Part shown: piece by piece, positions 34,701 to 43,920 of the stretch
Numbering within the stretch: the first letter of the stretch is position 1
Layout of the letters: every line of letters starts with the position of its first letter
Source of the DNA: Pseudomicrostroma phylloplanum
Taxonomy: Eukaryota > Basidiomycota > Exobasidiomycetes > Microstromatales
Direction of reading: 5' to 3'
Assembly: GCA_039545275.1 (NCBI GenBank)
Contig: BCHS01000009.1
Location: 682,001-746,000 of the forward strand
Length of the DNA stretch: 64,000 nt
Translations under genes and position numbers: made by a program
Notes under the pieces: generated by a model
The model's input: the letters and a program-made list of their open reading frames with translations, nothing else
What the model was told of the DNA's origin: nothing
Database searches by the model: none

Positions 34701-35009
34701 CCGCCTCCCTCTGCTCTTGCAGGGAGAAGGGACTGCGACGACTCGATCACTCTCCTCCGCACCTCCTTGCGCCTCTCTTCGAAAGAGGCGGGTAAAGTCC
34801 TCGGTAGGCGCTCTAAGCTGCACGATGACCTCTTTGGGGTGCCGCGACAGAGCGCTGCAGAGGCTACGAAGGACAAGGGCAAGAAGCACGCACATGGGCT
34901 GGACATATGGGTTAAGAGCATGGGGATGTTTGGGAAGAAGACGAGGGCAAAGGCGTACTTTGAGGATAAAAGCACACCGACGGCCGAGGATAGGGGAGAG
35001 GCACTGTAG
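31701..35009 (+). CDS. Hormone-sensitive-lipase-like alpha/beta hydrolase, 1102 aa
   Basis: A predicted carboxylester or acylglycerol hydrolase. The single exon encodes an N-terminal helical region (FKHYFRQAKKSKDDRR), then a Lys/Arg-rich and strongly acidic insert (about residues 165-240). The catalytic half starts with the oxyanion motif LYLHGGGYYFG (about 252). The nucleophile elbow is AGDSAGGG (Ser about 329), followed by ISPWCDMTHS. A second insert (about residues 400-500, Pro/Ser/Gly-rich) interrupts the domain before PLYILAGDGEVLRDE (acid residue about 556) and DYQCHVLTLF (His about 616). HGGG plus GDSAGG is the HSL (GDSAG) subfamily pattern. The final 480 residues are Ser/Pro-rich, then basic, with a conserved-looking segment LIRPAYEEHMIRERVDVRG. 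A similar layout occurs in other large fungal HSL-like proteins. Location is unknown; I see no signal peptide. Confidence 0.85.
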   Translation: MTISTVGAARHISPTVISTFFKHYFRQAKKSKDDRRLEATDELLFDEAFHIVKRFISLGTADTVEALQSFTNTRIPSQPFTTLVPTLIPLSSCDQAARALIEYFGEEDLKNVVGGERWWQVRGLNGVEAEWVAMTKDWKHAKVVDEMPEREAKARAAKYAKYNKRHERRSKEDLAKARAATDDARAAAQPESGTSSGKERAVDEEAVEEDEEEEEEDEAAAEPAATSLEDGQDGENVPVEELDRLRRVMLYLHGGGYYFGSCNTHRYQITRLARKMGGRAFCPNYRKAPGFPWPCPLQDCLAAWFYLTDPPPGAGHKAIDPKNIVLAGDSAGGGMCLAVLGVLRDLGLPMPAGAVLISPWCDMTHSFPSIMQNTDTDIIPPYGFIHKPSTLWPVPANTAVPGDECKQGGEHDEPSRHVPKSNSVSPGTQTPKASTGAPGGSPGPEGGATHEPSGPSQPSQTDAGVSGTASTANGDAKQSPDGSSRKETAASQHPEVPPAPRPLQSELIRVELSGHKDPIELKQQIQLYATNNQLYHPLCSPIFQGSLGGLPPLYILAGDGEVLRDEVIMLAHRAARPEKYPLPEHLLAKNERSRETAERFNSQPTQVHLQVFDYQCHVLTLFSFTTAARFAYRAIASFCKYVTRAETIEAGSWSSSKGSPFPTLVQEPSPSSSVFSPLPPKDERDANGKEVSRTISASRPSPLDMTTLGLRTSLTTDSPTALTPAKSNGQSSVSSNSNTPLPPGPLTTSAFSSSPASRNETPSAPSSAAPTGPSSSSRLPSRATTPAPDASAPSSSSVDQRQDASKVDKRESILIEKRRKVTLGVQNDYSGQVPLIRPAYEEHMIRERVDVRGAVRALEPEEELQSIRLFVDHPTLIGTIREGPVRRYLEGQEKWDHRFKKTAKQVEKRRKANEKAAEEMLRRAAEKGLLHRGKTGQVRPRGTSRGQARTRGSGGGGSSSSRLGAERRRGNRSKSEVAAEEWVEEPPRYGPLDVCLAGETPPPSALAGRRDCDDSITLLRTSLRLSSKEAGKVLGRRSKLHDDLFGVPRQSAAEATKDKGKKHAHGLDIWVKSMGMFGKKTRAKAYFEDKSTPTAEDRGEAL

Positions 35010-35301
35010 GCGGTGCCGTCGGAACGGAAGTGGAATCCTCGATGTGGGGAGGAGGAGCTGCAGCGGAGCGGAAAGGGGAAAGGGACTTTCTTGTGTCTTG
35101 CCTTGCACCATACTTTGTATCAGTGTCACATCTGCTTCCTTGCACTTGCACTTAGTCTATCTTTGCCATGTCTCCTCTTCCTATCTGAGACTTCCACCAT
35201 GCCTTGCTTGCACTCTACGAATCGTCATCGTCCGAGGTGCAGCGTACTCACCGGACTAGAGTACAGGTAGCGAGCTAGGCTCTCGCAGCTACGCCGAAGG
35301 G

Positions 35302-36357
35302 ATGACCGCTCATGGCGCTCCTTCTCATGCGCCCGCATCCTCATCTTCTGATGTCTCCCTGACCTCAACAACGGCGTCCCTGATCAGCCTATCCCCCGAG
35401 CAAAGCAAGCCAGCAAGCGCAGTCAAGAGGAGCAAACAGCCAAAGAAGGGCGCCAACCCTCTCAAAGCCCAACTGAAGCAGCAGCAGCAAAACGCCAACG
35501 CCAGCACCAATGCCAGCAGTACCTCGACCACCTCCTCTTCAGGCCTCACCGCCCCTTCCAGCTCTCCACCCTTCACCTCCTCGCACCAAGGTCCCCTCCT
35601 CACCCTCCTCTTCTCTTCTGCACTCACGCAGCACGCTGCCCTCGCCCGAATCGAGACCTTCTATGAAGCCCCCGCTGAGAAGGGAGGGGGGAGGTACCTC
35701 TCCTGGGCTGCGATCAGGGAAGAGGGGAAGCAGATGCAGATTTGTAGAGGGTATGAGGCCTTCAACTTTCCGGTGGAGTTTGTGCGGAGGTGGGTTGGGG
35801 AGATGAGGGAGGAGGAGATGGGAGAGGGGAGAGGCGGAGAGCAGGCGTCCGATGCTACTGGCCCTTGGTACGAGCCCTTCTGCAATGCAGAGGAGAAACA
35901 TCTCCTTGAACACCTAGCCAGCCTCGGCGCAGTCGACCTCCTCACCAGTCAAACACCACAAGCCGACATCGACACCCCGCAAACCTCGGCTACTCCCCCC
36001 ACCTACCTCATCTCCTCCCTCTCCTCAATCTCCTCAACCTCTCTCCCGCACGAGCGACTCCACGCCCTCTACCACCTCTCCCCCTCCTACCGTCAAATGG
36101 TCTCCACCAATTGGTCGCACCTCTCAGCTAAAGCGCGCCGCGTAATCGAGCACGACCTCTCGTTGAGAGGGTACGATGAGCGCGTGCATGTCGATGAGTG
36201 GCAGGCGTACCTCCTTGGTGAGAAGGGGCCGCTGAGAGGAGCGGGCTTGTGGGGACCGAAGGTTAAGGAGGAGACGAGGGAGATGCTCAAGGGATTGGAG
36301 GAGACTGCAAGAGATGAGGCGGGGAGATGCTTGGCGGGTGTGGACCTTTGGAGGTGA
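35302..36357 (+). CDS. Conserved hypothetical protein
   Basis: A single-exon protein of 351 aa. Residues 1-90 are low-complexity (Ser/Thr/Ala, then KQPKKGANPLKAQLKQQQQ). The rest appears globular. It contains ALARIETFYEAP, RYLSWAAIREEGKQMQICRG, YEAFNFPVEFVRRWVGEM, and a helical C-terminal half with RRVIEHDLSLRGYDERVH. No catalytic motif, signal peptide or membrane segment is visible. I do not recognise the family. Consistent codon use and a long uninterrupted frame support it as a real gene. The spacing from the lipase-like gene is about 290 bp, same strand. Confidence 0.6.
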   Translation: MTAHGAPSHAPASSSSDVSLTSTTASLISLSPEQSKPASAVKRSKQPKKGANPLKAQLKQQQQNANASTNASSTSTTSSSGLTAPSSSPPFTSSHQGPLLTLLFSSALTQHAALARIETFYEAPAEKGGGRYLSWAAIREEGKQMQICRGYEAFNFPVEFVRRWVGEMREEEMGEGRGGEQASDATGPWYEPFCNAEEKHLLEHLASLGAVDLLTSQTPQADIDTPQTSATPPTYLISSLSSISSTSLPHERLHALYHLSPSYRQMVSTNWSHLSAKARRVIEHDLSLRGYDERVHVDEWQAYLLGEKGPLRGAGLWGPKVKEETREMLKGLEETARDEAGRCLAGVDLWR

Positions 36358-37400
36358 TACTGGACATTGGACCCCATGCTTAGGAGGCTCCGAGGTATCT
36401 CATTGGTCTATATCACTCCTGCTACGGCCTACACACTACACTTCACTTCTTGTGGCTTTCGGCTTTCGGCTCTCATACACCCTCTGCGGCTCATCAATAC
36501 CATATCTTGGACCTCTCTTGACCTTGCCGACTCGTCTGTGAGGAGTCTCTTTACTGCTACTGCGGATGGGATCCCTGATTCTGGACCTTACCCCACGATG
36601 AGGCTCTGACGAAGCAACACACACCCTGCTATCAGATCGATGACTCTGCTTCCTGATGGCGTTGCATTGAGGGACAACCGAGGCTATCCTGAGATACTCT
36701 AAGGCACGCTGAGCCGCGCTTTCCCGCACAGAAGCCCGCCCGCAAACTTCGAGAGCCTCCCCTGCCCACCAGGAGCGGCGTGCGACACTCAAACAAGTCC
36801 CATTCGATGCATCATGTCCTCCTCTACTCGCCCATCACTTCAGACGAGTCAAGTACTCCTCGGCGAAGAGTAGCGCTTAACAGAGTCCCCGCGAGGTGCA
36901 CCTCCGCCCGAATGGTCCTCCCTGCCAATACTCAACCCTGCATCCACCCGCGCCCGCCTCCCGCGCCTCGCGCCTCTTTGCCCGCCAACGCGTCCTCGGG
37001 CTCGGGCGCCCCAAGGCACTAGAGCAGAGGAAACCCGGACGATCGGGTGGGCGACCCGGCGGACGGGCGTGGCATGACGGGTTGAGGTGCTTCGATGGAT
37101 GGGCTGCCTGCCTGCCTGCTTGGCGGGCAAGGCGAGGCGAGGGTGGTTGGGGGGGAGGCGAGTCCCTCATAAATCCCCCCCTCCCTCGCCCGTTGACACT
37201 TTCCCCTCCTCCTCGGTCACTACCACCGTCACCATCACCACCACGACCACTCCTCATCACCGTTGTCGGCGAACGTTCCTCTAGGACCACTCTTCCAGTA
37301 CCACTCCTCGACTCGCATCCTCGACGATCTTGTCCCCCCAAAGACGCTCGCACTCCTCTCAGTACCAATCTCACGACAGCGACCGCAAGCAACGCACGCC
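36358..37400. other. Intergenic and leader region of the tandem family
   Basis: GC-rich, with a short TGCC run near 37109. The last 200 bp (rich in accaccgtcaccatcacc-type repeats) is probably the 5' leader of the first tandem family gene. Confidence 0.5.
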
Positions 37401-38644
37401 ATGGAGCCCTCTCTGCTCAGGAGCCTCCGAGCGTACCTTCAGTCACAACAAGATCACTTACTCGCACAGCAGACTGAACAAGAATGGCTGCTCGGCGAGA
37501 TCACTACTTCGCTTGAAGCCACCCAATTGCGACTCAAGGAGACGCGACAGATGCTTGCGTCCCTCTCTCAAAGCGCTCAGGCCCCCTCTGGCGGTACCCT
37601 TGCCGCCTTCCTGCCGTCCTTACTTCCCAATTTTCTTCAACGAACCTTCTCTGGCTACGATGAGCAACTACCTGAGCAGCCTGAGCAGCCTCAGCCTCAG
37701 CAGCAACAGCCTCCGGCCCAGCAGCAGGTGGCAGGGAGCAGAAAGCGTTCTGCCTCGCTCTCCGCCCTGGACGAGGTCGACGAGGATGACGGGGGCGAGA
37801 AAGAGGAGATTCAAGATGGCACTGAGTGAGTACTGTCTTGAAGAAGGCGTCTGCTCTAACCCCTGCTGATCTCGATTCCATCCATTCAACTTCTTGCCCG
37901 CTCCGTTGCGACACTCAGACACACCGTCAGCTCACCGGCACCTGCCAAGAAGGCTCGCCACAAGAAGACCAAACTCCATCCATCGAGGTGAGTCTTTGGT
38001 CGAACGTTGGCGGCGGCGTGGCTCTCCGACAGTACTACCTCTGGTGGCCTTGGTCGAGGTCAAGACCCCAGAGGAGACGCTCGGTAGACTTGACAGCGCC
38101 GGGGTAGACGTTACGATATTGGGCTCTACCCCCTCTCCTTGTTGCGGTAAGGAGTAGAGCAGCGTGAGACTACCAACTTGCATTACCCCGTCTCGGCGGG
38201 TGGCCGGGTGTCTACAATTGTGGAACCTGGAGAGCTCCCTCGCCACCAACGTACCCGATGCTCCAGCCAGTGAATGTATTGCTGACGATTGCATTGTTGC
38301 CTTGCGTCGTCACCTTCAATAGTCGAACCGTAATAATCAACAAGTGCACCCACCTGACCACGTCAGGTGCTATCCACCACGGTATTGCTCACGTCACGAG
38401 CAACAGCAACAAGACCACTGCCTCATCTGGCCACGCCAGCTGTACCGCGCCTGCCCCCGTCCCTGCCGCCAAACCACGCCGCATCGCCTCTGTCGAGGTC
38501 GATGTATCGCAAATCCCCGGCTTCGATAGGCATGTCACGCGCAACATGGCTGGCAAGGACCCCAGAGAGGCGAACGCCGCCGCGTCTGGCAGCAGCCACA
38601 GCCGCACTCCTTCGGTTAACAGGCCCCCTGCTAAGGACAAGTAG
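37401..38644 (+). CDS. Tandem two-module family, copy A (intact), unknown function
   Basis: This is the reference copy of a family I do not recognise. Exons 37401-37825, 37931-37987 and 38323-38644 join in frame to 267 aa. Exon 1 encodes MEPSLLRSLRAYLQSQQDHL, a helical segment with EQEWLLGEI and LKETRQMLASLS, then GGTLAAFLPSLLPNFLQRTFSG, a Pro/Gln-rich stretch and an acidic end. Exon 2 encodes a basic linker (SPAPAKKARHKKTK) that could be a nuclear localisation signal. Exon 3 holds INKCTHLTT, HASCTAP and the signature RRIASVEVDVSQIPGFDRHV. Intron 1 is 105 nt (acceptor at 37930, chosen by homology with copy D; 37918 is an alternative). Intron 2 is 335 nt and conserved among copies. No signal peptide is visible. 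Confidence 0.65.
37988..38322 (+). other. Conserved long intron of copy A
   Basis: The donor gtgagtctttggtcg, a branch-like tgctgac and the acceptor caatag delimit a 335-nt intron, against about 70-100 nt for most introns here. The first roughly 165 nt are almost identical in copy D (from 44268) and clearly alignable in B (from 40861) and C (from 43293). A second conserved block reads tctacaattgtgga. Confidence 0.75.
38038..38074 (+). other. Intronic hairpin, copy A
   Basis: CCTCTGG pairs with CCAGAGG, and GGcCTTG with CAAGaCC, around loop gtcgaggt. The equivalent position in the other three copies folds the same way. Confidence 0.55.
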
Positions 38645-38824
38645 GGAGGAAGACTTTGTCGTCGTTGTCCCGGTCCCGGTCCCGTCTTCCTGTTCTCTGT
38701 CGTGTCTGTTGGCACTCTGACCTTCCCGCCGTGTCTCTTGCTTCTCTTTCATAAGCTCTCTGACCGTCACAGGTCTCCGTCTTCTGTCTTCTGTCCCTCT
38801 CTTACCACTCTGTCTTCTGACTTC

Positions 38825-38910
38825 CGTTCTTCTGTCCCTCTTCTTGTCTTTACCCTCTGCCTTCTGTCTTTCGTTCTTCTATCCCTCGCCTTGTCTTTAC
38901 CCTCTGTCTC
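38825..38910. repeat. Imperfect pyrimidine-rich direct repeat
   Basis: Two copies of a unit beginning cgttcttct and containing cttgtctttaccctctg. Confidence 0.7.
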
Positions 38911-39914
38911 CCGTCACAATACGCTTAGCTAGCTTTCATCAATTCGGTTTCCCCGCTTGACATCCAGTCCAACTACGTCGAGATCGAGCAAGCTTGGAGA
39001 GCCGTCTTGTTGCCTTGCCACCACTTTTGCACCCGGTATGCGCCGATGGTGATGCTTGCACTGAGGCGCAGAGGCAAAGGGAGGGTCTAGCTCCGGAGCG
39101 GGCCGAAAGTGGTCCTGCTTTGCGTCGTGGGCGCGATGTCGATGCCTGGCTCACGCTCTCTCTCTCTTTGACTCCCTCCCTCCCTCCTACCTCCTTTCTG
39201 CTCGCTCCTCCCCACTCCTGCCCTTGCTCCCTTCTTCTCCCCTCGACTCTTCCATTCTACGCACTTCTTTCTGTCTACTTATCTTACGCTACCTACGCCG
39301 TATATTCACTAGTCTAGCCTGGATCGCTTTGGCGGAGTCTCGTCTTGCTGGTGCTCTTCATGGTCGTGAAGGCGATGTTCAATGACACCAGTGTCGACTA
39401 GCACAGGTGAGGGATTGATTCAGACTGGAGCCGTCATCCACTCTGCCTTCTAACTTCTCTCTGTCCCCATACGTATGTCTCCCTCTGAAATCCACTCACA
39501 CAGCTCGAATTTGACCACACCCACCTTGGGAGTCCTTACGGATGACCCACCGCTCAGTCGAGATACTCACAGGTGGAATTTGCTGTTACCGCTTCGCACA
39601 AGGAACGGCAAGACCGATACACAACAGCATACTCATAAACACTTAATCAACGCGAGTGTGAGCACAGATGCGTAGGTGGTCCCACTGCTTGCTACGAACA
39701 ATGCACCGCTTCTCATCAGCAATATCCTAGGGATGACTCTATTCGAGGTCTGTCCATGCTCCGGTCTTTGCGGCATGTCTCGATGCCTCACTCAACAAGC
39801 TCTCGTCTTGTGCCAGAAGAAGAAGTAGGAAGATTTCCTTCAAGCTGTGACCTCAAAGCATTCTGTGAGGACTCATGCAACCAGTCACATGTTCACCGCT
39901 CAGCTGTCAGTCAC

Positions 39915-40150
39915 TGTGTTCCACAGCGTGGCTCTCAACAAGATTGTCATTAGTGGATCGATCACCTCCAAAAAAACATCAGTCCCGCCAGCTGCTCTCT
40001 CTACGCCACGCCGACCTCGAAGATGGAGTGATCTTCGTCGAAGCCGACGTCTCCGCGAGCCTGCTAGGAGTGCGTATCTCAAGTATCAAGGAATCCAAAA
40101 AAAGGATCCTCTTAGAAGAACAGCGCAGAGGCCTCCGCAAGCGTTACAAT
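39915..40150 (+). pseudogene. Possible decayed exon-3 relic of the tandem family (A')
   Basis: One frame reads NKIVISGSITSKKTSVPP and, after a frame change, another reads VIFVEADVSAS. Both occur in the order expected for the family's INKxTxL and VEVDVS motifs. Similarity is weak and no matching exon 1 or conserved intron is seen. Confidence 0.3.
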
Positions 40151-40376
40151 CGTAATGGACTCTTGACGTCCTCGAAGTCAAGGGTCGACTGCCGAATTAG
40201 CGCCATCCAACACTGTGCTAAGCTCTCATCTTGACTCTCCGTCTGAGGCATACTCAAGACAGCGGTCGAGACCAAGATCATACGATCAAGTGAGTGCCTG
40301 ATACCAAGATGGCAGAAATGTGCCCTGCTTACCACCATCATCGTACGCCACAACTTCATATCTCCCAGCGGCAATC

Positions 40377-41547
40377 ATGAAACTCTCCCTGCTCAAGAGC
40401 CTCCGCTCCTACCTGGGGTCGCAGAAGCAGCACTACCTCAACCAGCAAAAGGAGCAGGAATGGCTCCTCCGGGAGGTCACTGCCTCCATCGCTGCTACCA
40501 TCACTCAGCCTAAGGAAATACGACGGGCGCTTGCCCTACTGCTTGGACATGCCGATGGACCCTCTGGTAATGGCCTCGCGGAGTTCTTGCCCTCGCTGCT
40601 ACTATCCTTCCTTTCCCGACCCATCACGAGCAGCCCCTCCGTGGAGGAAGAGCAATGTCAGACCAAGCCCGACCAGCCCGAGCAGCAGCAAGACGACGAG
40701 GATCAAGAGCTGCCGGCAGCTTCCGACAAGAGGCGCCCGGCTTCTGCCTTGTCTGACGACGTCGTTGACGACGAGTCGCCCCCTCCTAGATCCTTCGAGT
40801 CCTGGCAAATCGCGTCACCCCGCCAACAAGGGTAAAGGCAAAGCTTTGCCAGCGCCAAGGTGAGTCTTCAGTCGAAAATGAGGAGTGACGTAGCTCTCTA
40901 GCAGTACGTCCTTTGGTGGTCTTGGTCAAGGTCGAGACACCAGAGGAAACGCCCAGTAGACTTGACAGCGCTGGGTAGACGTCGCAAGTGGCCCTATCCC
41001 TCCTCTCCAACGGTCAAGGAGAGCAGCGTGAGGCTACGAACTTGCATTACCCCGTATCACGGGTGGCCAGAGATTTACAATTGTGGAATGGGGAGAGCCC
41101 TTGGCCAGTAACGTCCCCGATACTCCAGCCAGAAGAATGCATTGCTGACACCTGCTTTTGCCTTCTCCATGTCTGTCCCATACGACAAGACCTACCGTCG
41201 TCGCCAACAAGGCGACGAATCTCACCAATTTCACCGGAACACTGGGACAGGGGTCCGATGGTCTGGTCACAGCGGTCTCAACGGGAAGCACCGATCAAAG
41301 CAAGGGAGCATCTGCCCACGCAGGCTGCTCTGCGCCGTCAGCACCGGCTCCAAAGGCCGAGCGTCGACGTGTCGCGACCGTAGAGGTCGACACAAGCAAG
41401 ATCCCGGGCTGGGATGCTCACGTCGACCCAGACTCCGCAAGGCCAATGAGACGTCGCGCGAGAGCGGTGAAGGGTGCAGCAATGGCCACAAACGTTCTGC
41501 CTCGATGCCATCTGAGGAAAGGGAGTACAGTAGTACTTCTCCGCTAG
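40377..41547 (+). pseudogene. Tandem two-module family, copy B, frame broken between modules
   Basis: The module-1 exon (40377-40835) starts MKLSLLKSLRSYLGSQKQHY with EQEWLLREV and NGLAEFLPSLLLSFLS, and stops after SPRQQG. The basic-linker sequence equivalent to exon 2 is present just before the donor at 40861, but in another frame (SSPGKSRHPANKGKGK). Intron 1 of copy A is missing here. The conserved long intron runs 40861-41189. Exon 3 (41190-41547) is open in the frame continuing from the linker: VVANKATNLTNFTG, HAGCSAPSAP and RRVATVEVDTSKIPGWDAHV. Either the two modules are now expressed separately, or the gene carries a frameshift, or splicing differs from copy A. A 152-aa product of module 1 alone is possible. 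Confidence 0.6.
40911..40947 (+). other. Intronic hairpin, copy B
   Basis: CCTTTGGT pairs with ACCAGAGG (one G-U), then a bulged G, then GTCTTG pairs with CGAGAC (one G-U) around loop gtcaaggt. This is the best-paired of the four copies. Confidence 0.6.
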
Positions 41548-42611
41548 CCCTTGTGTCCTGGTCTCCGTCACGTCTTAGTCTGTTCCCTGTCTCTTGTCTA
41601 CATGTCACTGTCTCGTCTCCTCGTCTCGAGTCCTGTCGTTTCTTTCCTCGTCTTCTGTCCACAGCTTCGCTCATCGTCTTTAGTCCTTGCCTCGAATAGT
41701 CGTCTCGAGGCCTCATTCCACACCCTCCTCCCGAGTCTCGTCTCTTGTTCTTGTCTCCTCTGTCTCTCCCACGATGAACTCGTTTCAGCGACTGTCAATT
41801 CAACATCCTCCTTAACATCCAATCTAATTGCATGATCATCGAGGGGCTTTGGAGCCCTATTACCCACCGTATCATTACCGCCCTGCACCCGGCTTGCACC
41901 GGTTGCGCTGTAGGCCCCGAGGCAAAAGCGACGTCCGCGTCCCGGTGCGGGCCGAAAGGGGTTGTGCCTTGCCTGCATCGCGGGGGTGAGGCGCTCCTCC
42001 TTGATGACTCGGATTTTGCCTTCTCTACCTGTCCACCTCCCTTCCTCCTTCCCTCACCACTCCTCCTCCTTCACTCATCGTCTCCTCCTCTCTTCGACTC
42101 TCCGTCACCACCGTCTCGTCCTTGCGCCTTCTGTCCTACACACTCTACCCTACTTCCGTTCCATAGTCAATAATCTCCCACCCCAATCAGACGTTGCCGT
42201 CTCTTCCTGCTGTACAGGAGCCGGTCCCGTCACTCGTACTAGTCAGCGAGGCAATGTCCTGTGACAGTCGCTCTTGGACAACAGGTGAGATACTCTCTGA
42301 GAACACAGACCCCATTCGTGCCGACAGCTGACCCCTTCTTGCCGTCAGGCGTACGCCTTCCTCTGGAATTGCCTTACGCTGGCCGGATCTTACAAAGCCC
42401 ACCTCGGAGTCCTTCCAAGGGGCCCATCGCTCGGTCAAGACAGTCGTCTCCTGACATTTTCCCCTTCTCCCGAATCAACGCTACACCATTGCCATCAGTG
42501 GTTGCTTGGCTTCACGACTACCAATCCTCGTACGACCATTCTCCGACGACTCGCAAGGCCGATCTTACTGCCACGACGATCTTTCCGATCACTACCCAGC
42601 TCGAGCCGGCA
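41548..42611. other. Inter-copy spacer downstream of copy B
   Basis: Pyrimidine-rich 3' DNA and blocks duplicated from the spacer after copy A (see 38645-40376). A donor-like acaacag|gtgagatact at about 42284 corresponds to gcacag|gtgagggat at about 39407, which suggests duplicated non-coding leader exons. Confidence 0.5.
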
Positions 42612-43218
42612 ATGGAACCCTCCCTCCTAGAGTTTTCGCTCATACTGTACCTTGAGGGCTAACGGGAGCAGCTACTCCAGTTGCAAACTCAGCAGAATTG
42701 GCCGTTTGGGGAGCTGACTGCCTCGCTGACTGCCCCCTACAATCAACTCAAAGAGACTCGCCGCGTACTCTCTCTGCTCGACAATAACGACGACGATAAA
42801 CCCAGCGGTGGCTTAACCGCCTTCCTACCTTCGCTGTAGTCCCAACAGGAGCATCCGTCTTCAGCAACAGACCGAACAGCAGTGGCGCCTCGTGGAGAGC
42901 ACCACATCTCTTTCCAATTTTCAGGACCGTCTGGCCGAGACGCGACGAACGCTTGCCCTACTGCCTTCGGACGCCGAAATACCCTCGGGTGGCACACTTG
43001 CCGCTTTACTGCCATCGGTCCTTCCTACCTTTCCCAACGCACCCTCTCTGGCTCTCCCAATGAACACGAGCAAGAGCCACAAGCTATTGTCAGGAAGCGT
43101 GCTGCCTCTCTAACAGAGGTCGATGAACAGCAAGAGTGCGATCCACTCCTCTCCCCCGCCTCCAAAGAGTGCGATTCGCCCTTGGCTCCTGCCACCAGGC
43201 GCGTTGCCCCACCTCCTC

Positions 43219-43266
43219 ACAAGTGGCGTCACTCACACACACAAGTGGCGTCACTCACACACACAA
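43219..43266. repeat. 24-nt direct repeat in copy C linker
   Basis: The segment acaagtggcgtcactcacac plus acac occurs twice in tandem. Confidence 0.8.
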
Positions 43267-43343
43267 GGACAAAGGGAGGACTCCTCTACCAAGGTGAGTC
43301 TTCGGTTGAGTGTTAGCAGCGACGTGGCTCCCCACCAGTACCA

Positions 43344-43380
43344 CCTTTGGCGGTCTTGGTCGAGGTCAAGGCCCCATAGG
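43344..43380 (+). other. Intronic hairpin, copy C
   Basis: CCTTTGG faces CCATAGG (one mismatch), and GGTCTTG pairs fully with CAAGGCC (one G-U) around loop gtcgaggt. Confidence 0.55.
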
Positions 43381-43920
43381 AGACATCGGTAGACTTGACA
43401 GCGCCGGGGTAGACGTCGCACGAGGCCCTATCCCCTCTCCTTGTTGCGGCAAGGAGCAGAGCAGCGTGAGGCTACGAACTGCAAAGGCCCGAACAACAGC
43501 ATGACCGTCAAACGCCATGACCGAACACCCGGGAGGCCAGTGTCTACAATTGAGGAAGCTCGGGAGCCTCGTCGCTGCCCACGTACCCGGTGCTCCAGCC
43601 AGTGAATGTGTTGCTGACGATCGCGTTGTTCTTGTCTCGCAATCGTCGGTTCCGACAGTCGCCTCGTCATTGTCAACAAGACAACCAATCTCACCACACT
43701 TGGAGCTAGTCTGCATGGCGTCGGACACGCTGGCGAATTCATCAACGAGAACAGTCCATCTCGTCACGACAGCTGCTCATCCTCCACCCGGGACCCCAAA
43801 GCCAGGGAAAAGGTGTATCGCCTCAGTCGACGTCGACACTTCCAAGATCCCTGGGTACGACGCGCATGTGACTCGACTGAGGAAAGACAAGGAGGCTTCT
43901 TCGGAGGGTGACAGCGCCGA

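Larger units (their letters stand above)
38645..40376. other. Inter-copy spacer with duplicated blocks and a decayed copy
   Basis: A pyrimidine-rich 3' region includes an imperfect direct repeat of about 55 nt (about 38825-38910, unit starting cgttcttct). A block at about 38935-39150 is alignable to about 41800-41990 downstream of copy B (shared gcgggccgaaag), and 39515-39575 is alignable to 42390-42450 (shared ggagtcctt...gctc.gtc.aga). A possible exon-3 relic sits at about 39915-40150. Confidence 0.55.
42612..43920 (+). pseudogene. Tandem two-module family, copy C, degenerate
   Basis: The start MEPSLLEFSLILYLEG is followed by an in-frame stop, then further homologous sequence (QLLQLQTQQNWPFGEL, PSGGLTAFLPSL) and a second stop. 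A second exon-1 segment follows directly at about 42850 (LQQQTEQQWRLVESTTSL, PSGGTLAALLPSVLPTF) and shifts frame into QRTLSGSPNEHEQEP. So exon 1 is partly duplicated and broken at least three times. The linker region contains a 24-nt direct repeat (acaagtggcgtcactcacac core, 43219-43266). The conserved long intron starts at 43293. Exon 3 (about 43650-43915) reads LVIVNKTTNLTTLGASLHGV and then, after a frame change near 43765, KRCIASVDVDTSKIPGYDAH. It runs directly into copy D. Confidence 0.7.
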
